DNA of 64,000 bases from Micromonospora okii. Lineage in GTDB: Bacteria > Actinomycetota > Actinomycetes > Mycobacteriales > Micromonosporaceae. The notes under the pieces were generated by a model. The model saw nothing but the letters and a program-made list of their open reading frames with translations. It searched no databases and was not told the DNA's origin. Below are positions 30,694 to 41,825 of this stretch, piece by piece; position 1 is the stretch's first letter; every line of letters starts with the position of its first letter. Made by a program: the position numbers and the translations under genes. Location: positions 351,328-415,327 of the forward strand of contig NZ_BBZF01000015.1 in NCBI RefSeq assembly GCF_020884795.1. The letters run 5' to 3'.

Positions 30694-31956
30694 GTGACGG
30701 ACGCGAAGATGCCCCTGCGGGCGAAGGTGGCCAGCTCCGTGTCGCGGACCGCCGCGGCGCTGTCCCGGGCAGCGGGTCGTGGCGACGGTTCGGTGATCGG
30801 CGGCTGGATCGGCCTGAAGATCGACCCCGACCTGCTGGCCCACCTGGCTGCCGGACGCGCCATCGCGCTCGTCTCCGGCACCAACGGCAAGACCACCACC
30901 ACCCGGCTGACCACGGCGGCGGTCGGCGTGCTGGGCCGGGTGGCCACCAACTCCTTCGGCGCCAACATGCCCACCGGGCACACGTCCGCGCTGGCCAAGG
31001 CGGGCAGCACCCCGTACGCGGTGCTGGAGGTCGACGAGCACTACCTGGCCCAGGTCCTCCAGGCCACCGAGCCGCACGTGGTCGCGCTGCTCAACCTCTC
31101 GCGCGACCAGCTCGACCGGGCCAAGGAGGTCGCCATGATGGCGCAGCTCTGGCGCGCCGCGCTGGTCAACCACCCGGACGTGCGGGTCGTGGCCAACGCC
31201 GACGACCCGATGGTGGTGTGGGCCGCGACCCCGCCCGGCGACCCGGCGCGCGGCCTCCGGCCGCCCCACGTGACCTGGTTCAGCGCCGGCCAGCGCTGGC
31301 ACGACGACTCCTGGGTCTGCCCCGAGTGCGGGCACACCATCCAGCGCAACGGCGAGCAGTGGTGGTGCAGCGGCTGCCCGCTGCGCCGCCCCCAGCCGCA
31401 GTGGGCCGTCGAGGACGACGGGGTGCTCGACCCGACCGGCGCCTGGCACAAGGTGACGCTCCAGCTCCCCGGCAAGGTCAACCTCGGCAACGCGGCCACC
31501 GCCCTCGCGATCGCCGCCGAGTTCGGCGTCCGGCCGGTCGACGCGGTCTCCCGGCTCGGCGCGGTCACCTCGATCGCCGGCCGCTACGCCCAGGTCGACC
31601 GCGACGGGCGCAACATCCGGCTGCTGCTGGCGAAGAACCCGGCGAGCTGGCTGGAGGCGTTCGACATGGCCGACGTCGCCCCGACACTGCTCTCCATCAA
31701 CGCCCGGGACCCCGACGGGCTGGACACCTCCTGGCTCTTCGACGTCGACTTCGCCCCGCTGCGCGGCCGGCAGGTGATGATCACGGGCGACCGGGCGTAC
31801 GACCTGGCGGTCCGCCTCGACGTCAACGGCGTGCCGTTCCAGCACGTGCGGACGTTCGGCGAGGCGGTCCGGGCCGTGCCGCCCGGCCGGCTGGAGGTCA
31901 TCGCCAACTACACCGCCTTCCAGGACATCCGAGCGGAGCTGGACCGTGTCAACTGA
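30694..31956 (+). CDS. murT: Lipid II isoglutaminyl synthase, MurT subunit
   Basis: A 420-residue Mur-ligase-like protein. The P-loop ALVSGTNGKTTTTRLTTAAV lies near residue 60. An inserted zinc ribbon (CPECGHTIQRN then WWCSGCPLRR, about residues 209-229) is the hallmark of MurT. The DUF1727-type C-terminus contains VDFAPLRGRQVMITGDRAYD. With GatD it amidates the D-Glu carboxyl of lipid II to D-isoglutamine, using ammonia from glutamine. Its end overlaps gatD by 11 bp. Confidence 0.94.
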   Translation: MTDAKMPLRAKVASSVSRTAAALSRAAGRGDGSVIGGWIGLKIDPDLLAHLAAGRAIALVSGTNGKTTTTRLTTAAVGVLGRVATNSFGANMPTGHTSALAKAGSTPYAVLEVDEHYLAQVLQATEPHVVALLNLSRDQLDRAKEVAMMAQLWRAALVNHPDVRVVANADDPMVVWAATPPGDPARGLRPPHVTWFSAGQRWHDDSWVCPECGHTIQRNGEQWWCSGCPLRRPQPQWAVEDDGVLDPTGAWHKVTLQLPGKVNLGNAATALAIAAEFGVRPVDAVSRLGAVTSIAGRYAQVDRDGRNIRLLLAKNPASWLEAFDMADVAPTLLSINARDPDGLDTSWLFDVDFAPLRGRQVMITGDRAYDLAVRLDVNGVPFQHVRTFGEAVRAVPPGRLEVIANYTAFQDIRAELDRVN

Positions 31957-32665
31957 GAGCCTGCGTATCGTCTGGATCTACCCGGACCTGCTGTCCACCT
32001 ACGGCGACCGGGGCAACCTGCTGATCCTGGCCCGCCGGGCGCAGCTTCGCGGGATGCCCGTTGAGGTGATGGAGGTCCGCTCCGACCAGCGGCTGCCCGC
32101 CACCGCCGACATCTACCTCATCGGCGGCGGCGAGGACGGCCCGCAGGCGCTCGGCGCGCAGCGGCTGCGCGCCGACGGCGGCCTGCACCGGGCCGTCGCC
32201 CAGGGCTCGGTGGTGTTCGGCGTCTGCGCCGGCTACCAGCTCCTCGGCACCTCGTTCTTCGCCAAGGGCGTCCAGTGCGCCGGGCTGGAGCTGCTCGACC
32301 TCTCCTCCGACCGGGGCCCCAGCCGGGCCGTCGGCGAGCTGGCCGGCGACATCGACCCGCGCCTCGGCGTGCCGGCGCTCACCGGGTTCGAGAACCACGG
32401 CGGCCGGACCCACCTCGGCCCGGGGGTGTCCCCGCTGGCCCGGGTCACCGCCGGGGTCGGCAACGACGGGGCGACCGAGGGGGCGTGGCGGGGGAAGCTG
32501 CTCGGCACGTACTCGCACGGCCCGGCCCTGGCCCGCAACCCCGCCCTGGCCGACCTGCTGCTGCGCTGGGCGACCGGCGCGCACCAACTCCCGCCGCTGG
32601 ACGACACCTGGGCCGAGCGGCTGCGCGCCGAGCGCCGCGCCGCGGTGGCGGCCGCCCGGGCGTGA
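31946..32665 (+). CDS. gatD: Lipid II isoglutaminyl synthase, GatD glutaminase subunit
   Basis: A 239-residue class I glutamine amidotransferase-like (CobB/GatD) protein. The nucleophilic cysteine is in SVVFGVCAGYQLLGTSFF (about residue 94) and the catalytic histidine in KLLGTYSHGPALARNPALA (about 191). IYLIGGGEDGPQALGAQRL is also typical. It hydrolyses glutamine and channels ammonia to MurT. The GTG start overlaps the end of murT; its own stop overlaps the next gene by 4 bp (GTGA). Confidence 0.94.
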   Translation: MSTESLRIVWIYPDLLSTYGDRGNLLILARRAQLRGMPVEVMEVRSDQRLPATADIYLIGGGEDGPQALGAQRLRADGGLHRAVAQGSVVFGVCAGYQLLGTSFFAKGVQCAGLELLDLSSDRGPSRAVGELAGDIDPRLGVPALTGFENHGGRTHLGPGVSPLARVTAGVGNDGATEGAWRGKLLGTYSHGPALARNPALADLLLRWATGAHQLPPLDDTWAERLRAERRAAVAAARA

Positions 32666-33345
32666 TCCCGGCCGTCCGGCGGCTGCTGCGGCAGCCGCCG
32701 GCGCGCCGGTTCGCCCTGCTGCTGCTCCTGCTCGCCGCCCTCGGGGTGGTGCTGGGCGTCGTCGGCCCGCCCGACGCGGACGGGCTGCCCCGGCTGGCCG
32801 ACCGGCTGGGCGGGCTCGCCCCCGTGGCGGCGATCCTCGGCGGGGCGCTGCTGCTGGTCGCGCTGGTCCCCCGCACCTTCGTCACGCTCGCCTCGGGGGC
32901 GATCTTCGGCCCCCTCGAAGGCGCGGCGTACTCGCTCGGCGCGGCCCTGCTGGCCGCCGCGCTCGGCTTCGCGGTGGGCCGCGTGCTGGGCCGGGAGTTC
33001 GTGGCCGAGCGGGTACGCGGCCGGCTCGCCCGCCTCGACCGCTGGTTCGCCCGGCAGAGCGTGCTGGGGGTGGCGACGGTCCGGCTGCTGCCGATCTCCG
33101 GGTACGGGCTGACCAGCTACGGCTACGGCACCACCGGCGCGCGGCTGCTGCCGTTCCTGACCGGCAGCGTCCTCGCCTCGGCCCCGACCGCGTTCGGCTA
33201 CGCCGCGCTTGGCGCGTCGGCCACCGCTCCGGGCGGCGTCAACTGGTACGCCGCCGCCCCCGCCAGCCTGGGCCTGATCGCCAGCGCGGTCCTGCTCCAC
33301 CGCTGGTGGCGCGCGGAGCGGCGACGTCGGCCCGCCCCGGGCTGA
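32662..33345 (+). CDS. TVP38/TMEM64 (DedA-like) membrane protein
   Basis: A 227-residue protein with about five hydrophobic segments. The VTT/SNARE-associated core includes ALVPRTFVTLASGAIFGPLE, FAVGRVLGREFVAERVRGRL and VATVRLLPISGYGLTSYGYG. The family is linked to lipid scrambling or undecaprenyl phosphate recycling; substrate is not readable here. Coupling to gatD by a GTGA overlap hints at a link to lipid-carrier metabolism (inference). The GTG at 32662 is fixed by that overlap. Confidence 0.85.
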   Translation: MIPAVRRLLRQPPARRFALLLLLLAALGVVLGVVGPPDADGLPRLADRLGGLAPVAAILGGALLLVALVPRTFVTLASGAIFGPLEGAAYSLGAALLAAALGFAVGRVLGREFVAERVRGRLARLDRWFARQSVLGVATVRLLPISGYGLTSYGYGTTGARLLPFLTGSVLASAPTAFGYAALGASATAPGGVNWYAAAPASLGLIASAVLLHRWWRAERRRRPAPG

Positions 33346-33446
33346 CCCGTCGGCCGGACCGGCCGCCCCGGCCGCCCGCACGGTGGCCACAAGGCGGCCG
33401 GCCCGGGCCGCGAGGCACCGGACCGGCCGCGTACGCGGGCGGGGAG

Positions 33447-34118
33447 CTACTTGTTCGCCGGTGACGTGTAGCCGACGATTCCCGACGCCCAGTTGCCGTG
33501 CAGGACGTGGGTCACCGCGTTCGACTGGTTGCCGCCGACCACGTAGTGGTCGCCGTCCGTGGTGGTGTCGTAGTACGAGGTGACGATCGCCACGTGGTCG
33601 ATGACCCCGTCACCCTCCCAGTCGTAGACCGCCGCGTCGCCCTTGCGGGGGATGTAGCCACTGCCCCGGGCGTGCCAGGTGCCGTTGTTGATGCCGTAGG
33701 TGCGGAAGCTGGAGGCGAGGGCGTTGAGGCCGGTGTACTTCGCGCCGCCCCAGTAGAAGGCGAACTTCGCGAAGTCCGCGCACCACGCCCGCGCGCGCCA
33801 CTTCACGTCGTCCCAGGTCTTCGACCCGTCCCGGTACATGTAGCCCGGGCTCACCGGCCCGCAGGTGCCGGTGCCCGAGCCGTCGTAGCGGTCGTTCTTC
33901 GGGTCGGCCCAGAAGCCGGTGTAGAAGTTGCAGTTCCCGCTCGTGCGCTCCTTCAGGCGGTAGGCCACGTCCTCGTTGGTGGAGGTGAACTGCTCCCAGG
34001 CGATGTTGCCGACGTCGATGCCGAGCTGGGTGTCGGCGGCGTGCGCGGCCCCGGGCCCGACGAAGAGGCCCACGGCGACGGTGAGCGCCGTCACCAGGGC
34101 CATGCGGATGGATCTCAT
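33447..34118 (-). CDS. Secreted CHAP-type amidase/peptidase
   Basis: A 223-residue protein with a Sec signal peptide (RSIRMALVTALTVAVGLFVG then PGAAHA/AD at about residue 27). The mature part has CNFYTGFWADPKNDRYDG, then a CHAP-like core: the nucleophilic cysteine in AWCADFAKFAFYWGG, and a histidine in WEGDGVIDHVAIVTSYYDTT. These fit a cysteine peptidase that could cut peptidoglycan stem peptides. AAGGAGAACGTG lies before the ATG at 34118. It is divergent from the SARP gene and convergent with the DedA-like gene. Confidence 0.82.
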   Translation of the reverse strand: MRSIRMALVTALTVAVGLFVGPGAAHAADTQLGIDVGNIAWEQFTSTNEDVAYRLKERTSGNCNFYTGFWADPKNDRYDGSGTGTCGPVSPGYMYRDGSKTWDDVKWRARAWCADFAKFAFYWGGAKYTGLNALASSFRTYGINNGTWHARGSGYIPRKGDAAVYDWEGDGVIDHVAIVTSYYDTTTDGDHYVVGGNQSNAVTHVLHGNWASGIVGYTSPANK

Positions 34119-34305
34119 CACGTTCTCCTTGCTCCAGAGCCGGGAACCGCGCTGTCGATCGGTGTCGGCGTCACCGGCGCAGCCTCCGAGGTGGACGCCC
34201 GTGCCGCGGACTCCGCGCACGTTCCTCCCGCCGGTGTGCCGGCGCCGCTCCCGGCGTCTCGTGGCGGAGCTTCTCCCCGCCCGTGCGACACACCGTCGCG
34301 CCGGC

Positions 34306-34386
34306 GGGTGGAAACCACGTGGAAGACGGGTGCAAATCCCGCACGCGGCGATCCGCCCGGCTCGATAGACTGGAACGACGCGGGCG
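34306..34386 (+). promoter_or_regulatory. Possible cobalamin-riboswitch-like element
   Basis: GGAAGACGGGTGCAAATCCC (starting at 34321) followed by GCACGCGG resembles the core of the cobalamin riboswitch. Thirty bases on, AGACTGGAACGACGCGGGC is a poor B12-box match. The element overlaps the likely -10 of the SARP gene, which argues against a classical leader RNA. Confidence 0.25.
34366..34371 (+). promoter_or_regulatory. Candidate -10 of the SARP gene
   Basis: TAGACT is 16 bp before the ATG at 34388, so transcription would start about 10 nt before the codon. No good -35 was found. Confidence 0.35.
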
Positions 34387-34387
34387 A

Positions 34388-37279
34388 ATGCGACGGGCAC
34401 GGGGGTGCATCCGATTGGCACAGCTGCGGATCACCGTGCTCGGTCCGCTGGAGGTCGAACGCAACGGCGAGGTCGTGCGCCTCGGCCCCCGGCAGGCGGA
34501 GCTCCTCTCCGTGCTCGTCCTCGCGCTGGGCCGGCCGGTGCTGGCCAACCGCCTGGTCGCCCTCCTCTGGGGCGCCGGGGCGGGCGACGGCGCGGCGGCG
34601 ACCCTGCGCAGCCACGTCTCGCACCTGCGTCGTGCCCTCGCCTGCGGCCGGTCCGGGCCCGCCGCGGCCCCGGTCGTCGCCACCGTCGGCGCGGGCGCCG
34701 GCCTGGCGTACCGGCTGGACCTCGCCCCCGACCAGCTGGACGCCCACCTCTTCGAACGGGAGATCACGCAGGGGCGGGGGCTGCTCGACGGCGGCGACCC
34801 GGCGGCCCTCTCGCGCGCCGCGGAACTCTTCGGCACCGCGCTGGCCCGCTGGCGCGGGGCACCCTTCGCCAACGTCGCCGACCGGCCGTTCGCCCTCTCC
34901 GAGGTGGCCCGGCTGGAGGCGCTGTGCCGCACCGCCCGGCGGGGGCACGCCGAGGCGCTGATCGCGCTCGGGCGGCACGGCGCGGCGATCGGCGACCTGA
35001 CCGGCGCGGTCGCGCAGTTCCCGTACGACGAGGGCCTGCGCCACCTGCTCGCGCTCGCCCTCTACGCCGAGCAGCGGGTGGACGAGGCCGCCGAGGTCTG
35101 TCGCCACGGCGCGGCCCTGCTGCGCGAGCGCGGCATGGACGCGCCGCGCCTGCAGCGGCTGCACGGGGCGATCCTTCGCCGCGAGGAGTTGCCCGTCGGC
35201 CCGCCGGCACCGGCCGGCGCCGGGTCCACCCCGATGGCCCCGCCGAGCCTGCTGCCTGCGGACCCACCGCACTTCGTCGGCCGGGCCGCAGCGCTCGACG
35301 ACGCCCGGCGGCACTGCCTGGCTCCGGGCCCGCGCCGGGTCCTGCTGGTCACCGGCGCGGCCGGAGTGGGCAAGACCAGCTTCGCCGTCCGGCTCGCGCA
35401 CCTGCTCGCCCCGGACCTGCCGGACGGATGCCTGTACGTCAACCTGCGGGGCTTCGACCCCGGCGGCCCGGCGCTGTCGAGCGACGAGGCGGTGCGGCTC
35501 TTTCTCGACGCGTTGCAGGTGCCGCCGGAGCGGATCCCGGCGAGCCGGGAGGGCCGGGCCGGACGCTACCGCGCCCTCCTGTCGCAGCGGCGGATGTTGG
35601 TCGTGCTCGACAACGCCCGGGACGCCGAGCAGGTGCGCCCGCTCCTGCCCGGTGCGCCCGGGTGCGCGGTGGTGGTGACCAGCCGCTCGCAGATGCCCGG
35701 CCTGGTGGCCATCGAGGGCGCGCGCCCGGTCACGCTCGGCCTGCTCACCGCAGCCGAGGCCCGCGAGCTGCTGGTGGCGCGGCTGGCCGACGGCCGGGTG
35801 ACGGCCGAGCCGGGGCCGACGGACGGCATCATCGAGCGGTGCGCCCGGCTGCCGCTGGCCCTGGCGATCGTGGCGGCCCGCGCGGCCGCCAACCCCGGCT
35901 TCCCCCTCGCCGCGCTGGCCCGGGAGCTCGCGGAGTCGCAGGGCAGCCTCGACGGCTTCGCGGCCGGCGATCCCGCCACCGACCTCCGGGCGGTCTTCTC
36001 CTGGTCGTACCGCGCGCTGGACGAGCCGGCCGCACGGGTGTTCCGCCTGCTCGGGCTGCACCCGGGGCAGGACATCTCGGCGCCGGCCGCCGCCAGCCTC
36101 GCCGCCATGCCCGAGCGGCAGGCGCGCCCCGTCCTGGCGGAGCTGGCGCGCGCGCAACTGGTGATCGAGCGGGCGCCAGGCAGGTACACCTGTCACGACC
36201 TGCTGCGCGCGTACGCCGCGGAGCTGGTGGGGTCGGAGCCGGACGCGGTACGCCGCGCGGCCCGGCACCGGATCGTGGACCACTATCTGCGCAGCGCGCG
36301 TGCCGCCGACGAGCGGTTCTCCCCGCTGCGGAAGCCGACCACGCCGCCGCCGGCCCAGCCCGGAGTGACCCCGGAGGAACCGGCGGACAACGGGCGGGCG
36401 CTGGCCTGGTTCGCCGAGGAACACGACGTCCTCGGCCGGGTGGTGGAGATGGCCGCCGGGCACGGCTTCGACCGGCACGTCTGGCAGCTCGCGTCGGCGC
36501 TGACCACCTTCCTGAGCCGCCGAGGCTACTGGGAGGACCTGATCGTCGCGCAGAACCACGCGCTGGCCGCGGCCGAGCGCACCGACGACCGGGCGGCGAC
36601 GGCGCGGGCACACGGTGACATCGCCGCCGCCTACGCGGAGACGAGCCGGCTGGGGTCGGCCCGGGCGCATCTGGAGTCGGCCCTGGCGCTGCTGGACGAG
36701 CAGGGCGACCGGGCCGGTCAGGCGCAGACGCTGCTGACCCTGAGCTGGGTCAGCGAGAAGGAGGGCGACCAGGCGACCGCGCTACGCCACGACCAGCTCG
36801 CGCTGCGGCTCTTTCGCGCCGCCGGGCACCCGGCCGGGGAGGCCCGGGCGTTGAACGCGGTCGGCTGGGACCATGCGGTGCTCGGCGAGCACCGGGAGAC
36901 GGTCCGCTACTGCCAGTGGGCGCTGATCCTGCAACGGCGGCTCGGCGACGCGGTCGGCGAGGCGAACAGTTGGGACACCCTGGGCTACGCGCACCACCAC
37001 CTCGGCAACCACCGGAGGGCGGCCCGCTGCTTCCGGCGGGCCCTGGCCCTCAATCAGGAGTTGGGGCACCGGTACAACGAGGCGGAGACGCTGGAGCACC
37101 TCGGCGACAACTACGAGGCCCTCGGTGACCCGGTGGCCGGCCGGCACTGCTGGCTACAGGCACTGGAGATCCTCACGGAGATGGGGCATCCGATGGCCGA
37201 GCGGCTCCGCGACAAGCTGGCCGCCGGCCACCGCGAGCCGGCGGTCGAGTCGGCGGCGATGGCCGGCCGGGCGGGCTGA
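34388..37279 (+). CDS. SARP/AfsR-family regulator (BTAD, NB-ARC, TPR)
   Basis: Up to 963 residues. The N-terminal OmpR-type DNA-binding domain is LRITVLGPLEVERNGEVVRL then GPRQAELLSVLVL. Next come the bacterial activation domain (about residues 105-245, with FPYDEGLRHLLALALYAEQR) and an NB-ARC ATPase module whose P-loop GAAGVGKTS is near residue 323. C-terminal TPRs run from about 720 (for example EANSWDTLGYAHHHLGNHRR). Such regulators control antibiotic clusters or development; no biosynthetic cluster is adjacent. The start may be ATG 34388 or TTG 34415 (954 residues). Confidence 0.88.
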   Translation: MRRARGCIRLAQLRITVLGPLEVERNGEVVRLGPRQAELLSVLVLALGRPVLANRLVALLWGAGAGDGAAATLRSHVSHLRRALACGRSGPAAAPVVATVGAGAGLAYRLDLAPDQLDAHLFEREITQGRGLLDGGDPAALSRAAELFGTALARWRGAPFANVADRPFALSEVARLEALCRTARRGHAEALIALGRHGAAIGDLTGAVAQFPYDEGLRHLLALALYAEQRVDEAAEVCRHGAALLRERGMDAPRLQRLHGAILRREELPVGPPAPAGAGSTPMAPPSLLPADPPHFVGRAAALDDARRHCLAPGPRRVLLVTGAAGVGKTSFAVRLAHLLAPDLPDGCLYVNLRGFDPGGPALSSDEAVRLFLDALQVPPERIPASREGRAGRYRALLSQRRMLVVLDNARDAEQVRPLLPGAPGCAVVVTSRSQMPGLVAIEGARPVTLGLLTAAEARELLVARLADGRVTAEPGPTDGIIERCARLPLALAIVAARAAANPGFPLAALARELAESQGSLDGFAAGDPATDLRAVFSWSYRALDEPAARVFRLLGLHPGQDISAPAAASLAAMPERQARPVLAELARAQLVIERAPGRYTCHDLLRAYAAELVGSEPDAVRRAARHRIVDHYLRSARAADERFSPLRKPTTPPPAQPGVTPEEPADNGRALAWFAEEHDVLGRVVEMAAGHGFDRHVWQLASALTTFLSRRGYWEDLIVAQNHALAAAERTDDRAATARAHGDIAAAYAETSRLGSARAHLESALALLDEQGDRAGQAQTLLTLSWVSEKEGDQATALRHDQLALRLFRAAGHPAGEARALNAVGWDHAVLGEHRETVRYCQWALILQRRLGDAVGEANSWDTLGYAHHHLGNHRRAARCFRRALALNQELGHRYNEAETLEHLGDNYEALGDPVAGRHCWLQALEILTEMGHPMAERLRDKLAAGHREPAVESAAMAGRAG

Positions 37280-37312
37280 CCCGGCTGGTCGGTCGGCGGG
37301 CCGGGCACGGGT

Positions 37313-37362
37313 AAGGAAGGGCCCCTTCCTATCGCTTTTGCGATAGGAAGGGGCCCTTCCTT
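37313..37362. terminator. Perfect hairpin between the convergent SARP and leuS genes
   Basis: 23-bp perfect arms (AAGGAAGGGCCCCTTCCTAT then CGC) flank a TTTT loop. The sequence is symmetrical, so it could terminate both convergent transcripts although no long T run follows. It belongs to the same hairpin family as 21607-21652. Confidence 0.65.
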
Positions 37363-37367
37363 GCACC

Positions 37368-40205
<2,838 letters not shown>

Positions 40206-40370
40206 GGCGTCTCCTCGCTTCGCTCGTCGCCGCCGGCCACGCCACGGCCGGGCTGGGTGCTGACCTCGCTCGGCGCGGTCATGTCGGTCCGGGAGTGGAC
40301 CCGCCCGCCCGCCGCCGGCCGCCCGGCGGGGGCGTGCCGCCCGACGGCCGGAACGGCCGACGGAGGGCAC

Positions 40371-40396
40371 AAAAAAGCCCCTCGCGCAGGAGGGGC
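40371..40396 (-). terminator. Attenuator terminator upstream of leuS
   Basis: Minus-strand GCCCCTCCTGCGCGAGGGGC forms a stem of about 7 bp and is followed by TTTTTT. It sits between the leucine-rich leader peptide and leuS, 166 bp before the leuS ATG, and would stop leuS transcription prematurely. Confidence 0.75.
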
Positions 40397-40397
40397 C

Positions 40398-40432
40398 GCC
40401 GTGCTGTCGCGCTGTCAGCGCATCAGCACGGC
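40398..40432 (-). other. Nested hairpin overlapping the end of the leuS leader peptide
   Basis: Arms GCCGTGCTG / CAGCACGGC (9 bp, perfect) enclose a smaller GCGCTG/CAGCGC stem. The leader peptide's last codons and its stop lie in the 5' arm, as in pause hairpins of translation-coupled attenuators. Confidence 0.6.
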
Positions 40433-40461
40433 CCGGTAAGGAGCAGGAAGACTCCGGCCAT
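40423..40461 (-). CDS. Predicted leuS leader peptide ([12 protein letters not shown])
   Basis: A 12-residue reading frame from an ATG at 40461 to TGA, too short for usual annotation. It contains three consecutive leucine codons (CTG CTC CTT) just before the pause-type hairpin and the terminator. Ribosome stalling at the leucine codons when charged tRNA-Leu is scarce would let transcription read through to leuS. A clear ribosome-binding site was not found, only GGGG about 11 nt before the ATG. Confidence 0.6.
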   Translation of the reverse strand: MAGVFLLLTGPC

Positions 40462-40485
40462 GCGGGGAGTCTACCCCGCCGGCCC

Positions 40486-40551
40486 GCCGCGCACGTCGCC
40501 CGGACCGGGAGGTGGCACGCCGCGCACGTCGCCCGGACCGGGAGGCGGCCC
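40486..40551. repeat. 33-bp direct repeat, two copies
   Basis: GCCGCGCACGTCGCCCGGAC begins each copy at 40486 and 40519; the copies differ at about two to four positions. They lie between the leuS leader and the moxR promoter. No coding role was seen. The gap 40462-40766 otherwise holds only promoter sequence. Confidence 0.65.
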
Positions 40552-40652
40552 GCCGACGCCCGGCGGATCGCGCCACTCCTCCCTTCCGGCGAATATTCCG
40601 GGGCGTAACCGACCGACTTGCTGCGGGGGTCGGCGATGACGACAAACATGGT

Positions 40653-40658
40653 TAGCCT
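40653..40658 (+). promoter_or_regulatory. Candidate -10 of the moxR operon
   Basis: TAGCCT in an AT-richer patch, about 108 bp before the chosen moxR start. In-frame GTGs at 40662 and 40668 follow directly, so a leaderless, longer MoxR cannot be excluded. Confidence 0.35.
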
Positions 40659-40766
40659 GAGGTGCCAGTGCGATCCCTGCGGCAGACGATGCTTCTCGTC
40701 GGCAACCAGACGGCGGGTCCAGGTGCTCTTGTACAGCGCTGCCGTTCCGCGACGAGGAGGAGGCCC

Positions 40767-41825
40767 GTGACCCAACAGACCTGGGACGAGGTGGGCGGCG
40801 AACTGCTGCCGCACGACGAGTTCCGCGCCGCCAGCGAGGCCATCGTGGCCAACATCGAGCGGGTCATCGAGGGCAAGACCGCCACGGTGCGCCTCGCCCT
40901 CGCCGTCCTGCTCGCCGAGGGCCACCTCCTCATCGAGGACGTGCCGGGCGTCGGCAAGACCAAGCTGGCGAAGGCCCTCGCCCGGTCGATCGACTGCACC
41001 GTGCGGCGCATCCAGTTCACCCCCGACCTGCTGCCCAGCGACGTCACCGGGGTCAGCGTCTACAACCAGGAGACGCACGACTTCGAGTTCCGCACCGGCG
41101 CCGTCTTCGCCAACCTGGTCGTCGGCGACGAGATCAACCGGGCCTCGCCGAAGACCCAGTCCGCGCTGCTGGAGTGCATGGAGGAGCGGCAGGTCACCGT
41201 CGACGGGGTCACCTACCAGCTCCAGACCCCGTTCATGGTGATCGCCACCCAGAACCCGATCGAGATGGAGGGGACGTACCCGCTGCCGGAGGCGCAGCGG
41301 GACCGGTTCACCGCCCGCATCGCGATGGGTTACCCGGACCCCGGGGCCGAACTGGCCATGCTGGACGGCCACGGCGCCGCCGACCCGCTGCGGGAGCTGC
41401 GGCCGGTCTCCGACGCGGACACCGTGCGCCGGCTCATCGCCACGGTCCGCGAGGTGCACGTCGCCGACGCCGTGAAGCAGTACGCGGTGGACCTGGTGAC
41501 CGCCACCCGGGAGGCCCCCGACCTGCGGCTGGGCGCGTCCCCCCGGGCCACCCTGCAACTGCTGCGCACCGCGCGGGCCGTCGCCGCCCTGGAGGGGCGC
41601 GACTACGTGCTCCCCGACGACCTCCAGGCGCTGGCGGTGCCGGTGCTGGCCCACCGGATCATCCCGACCGCCGACGCCCAGCTCGCCCGGCGCACCACCG
41701 ACGCGATCGTCTCCGAGCTGGTGCACCGGCTCCCGCTGCCGCACGACCGCCAGCGCTCCCCCTACGACACCCGGCCCGCCGCCGAGGGCCACGGCCGAGG
41801 CCCGTACGAGCCGCGGAAGGGGTGA
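40767..41825 (+). CDS. MoxR-family AAA+ ATPase
   Basis: 352 residues. The P-loop is [20 protein letters not shown]; Walker B and sensor follow in [20 protein letters not shown] and [20 protein letters not shown] with [14 protein letters not shown]. MoxR ATPases act as chaperone-like partners of von Willebrand or DUF58 proteins. The GTG at 40767 follows GAGGAGGAGG at good spacing. The GTGA overlap with the DUF58 gene makes a three-gene operon with the transglutaminase gene. Confidence 0.92.
   Translation: MTQQTWDEVGGELLPHDEFRAASEAIVANIERVIEGKTATVRLALAVLLAEGHLLIEDVPGVGKTKLAKALARSIDCTVRRIQFTPDLLPSDVTGVSVYNQETHDFEFRTGAVFANLVVGDEINRASPKTQSALLECMEERQVTVDGVTYQLQTPFMVIATQNPIEMEGTYPLPEAQRDRFTARIAMGYPDPGAELAMLDGHGAADPLRELRPVSDADTVRRLIATVREVHVADAVKQYAVDLVTATREAPDLRLGASPRATLQLLRTARAVAALEGRDYVLPDDLQALAVPVLAHRIIPTADAQLARRTTDAIVSELVHRLPLPHDRQRSPYDTRPAAEGHGRGPYEPRKG

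Noticed and set aside
30694..31956. Mur ligase as the missing murD
   Set aside because: The inserted zinc ribbon and coupled gatD identify it as MurT.
40371..40461. T-box riboswitch upstream of leuS
   Set aside because: No T-box core or specifier-loop arrangement was seen, and the short Leu-rich reading frame explains the hairpins better.
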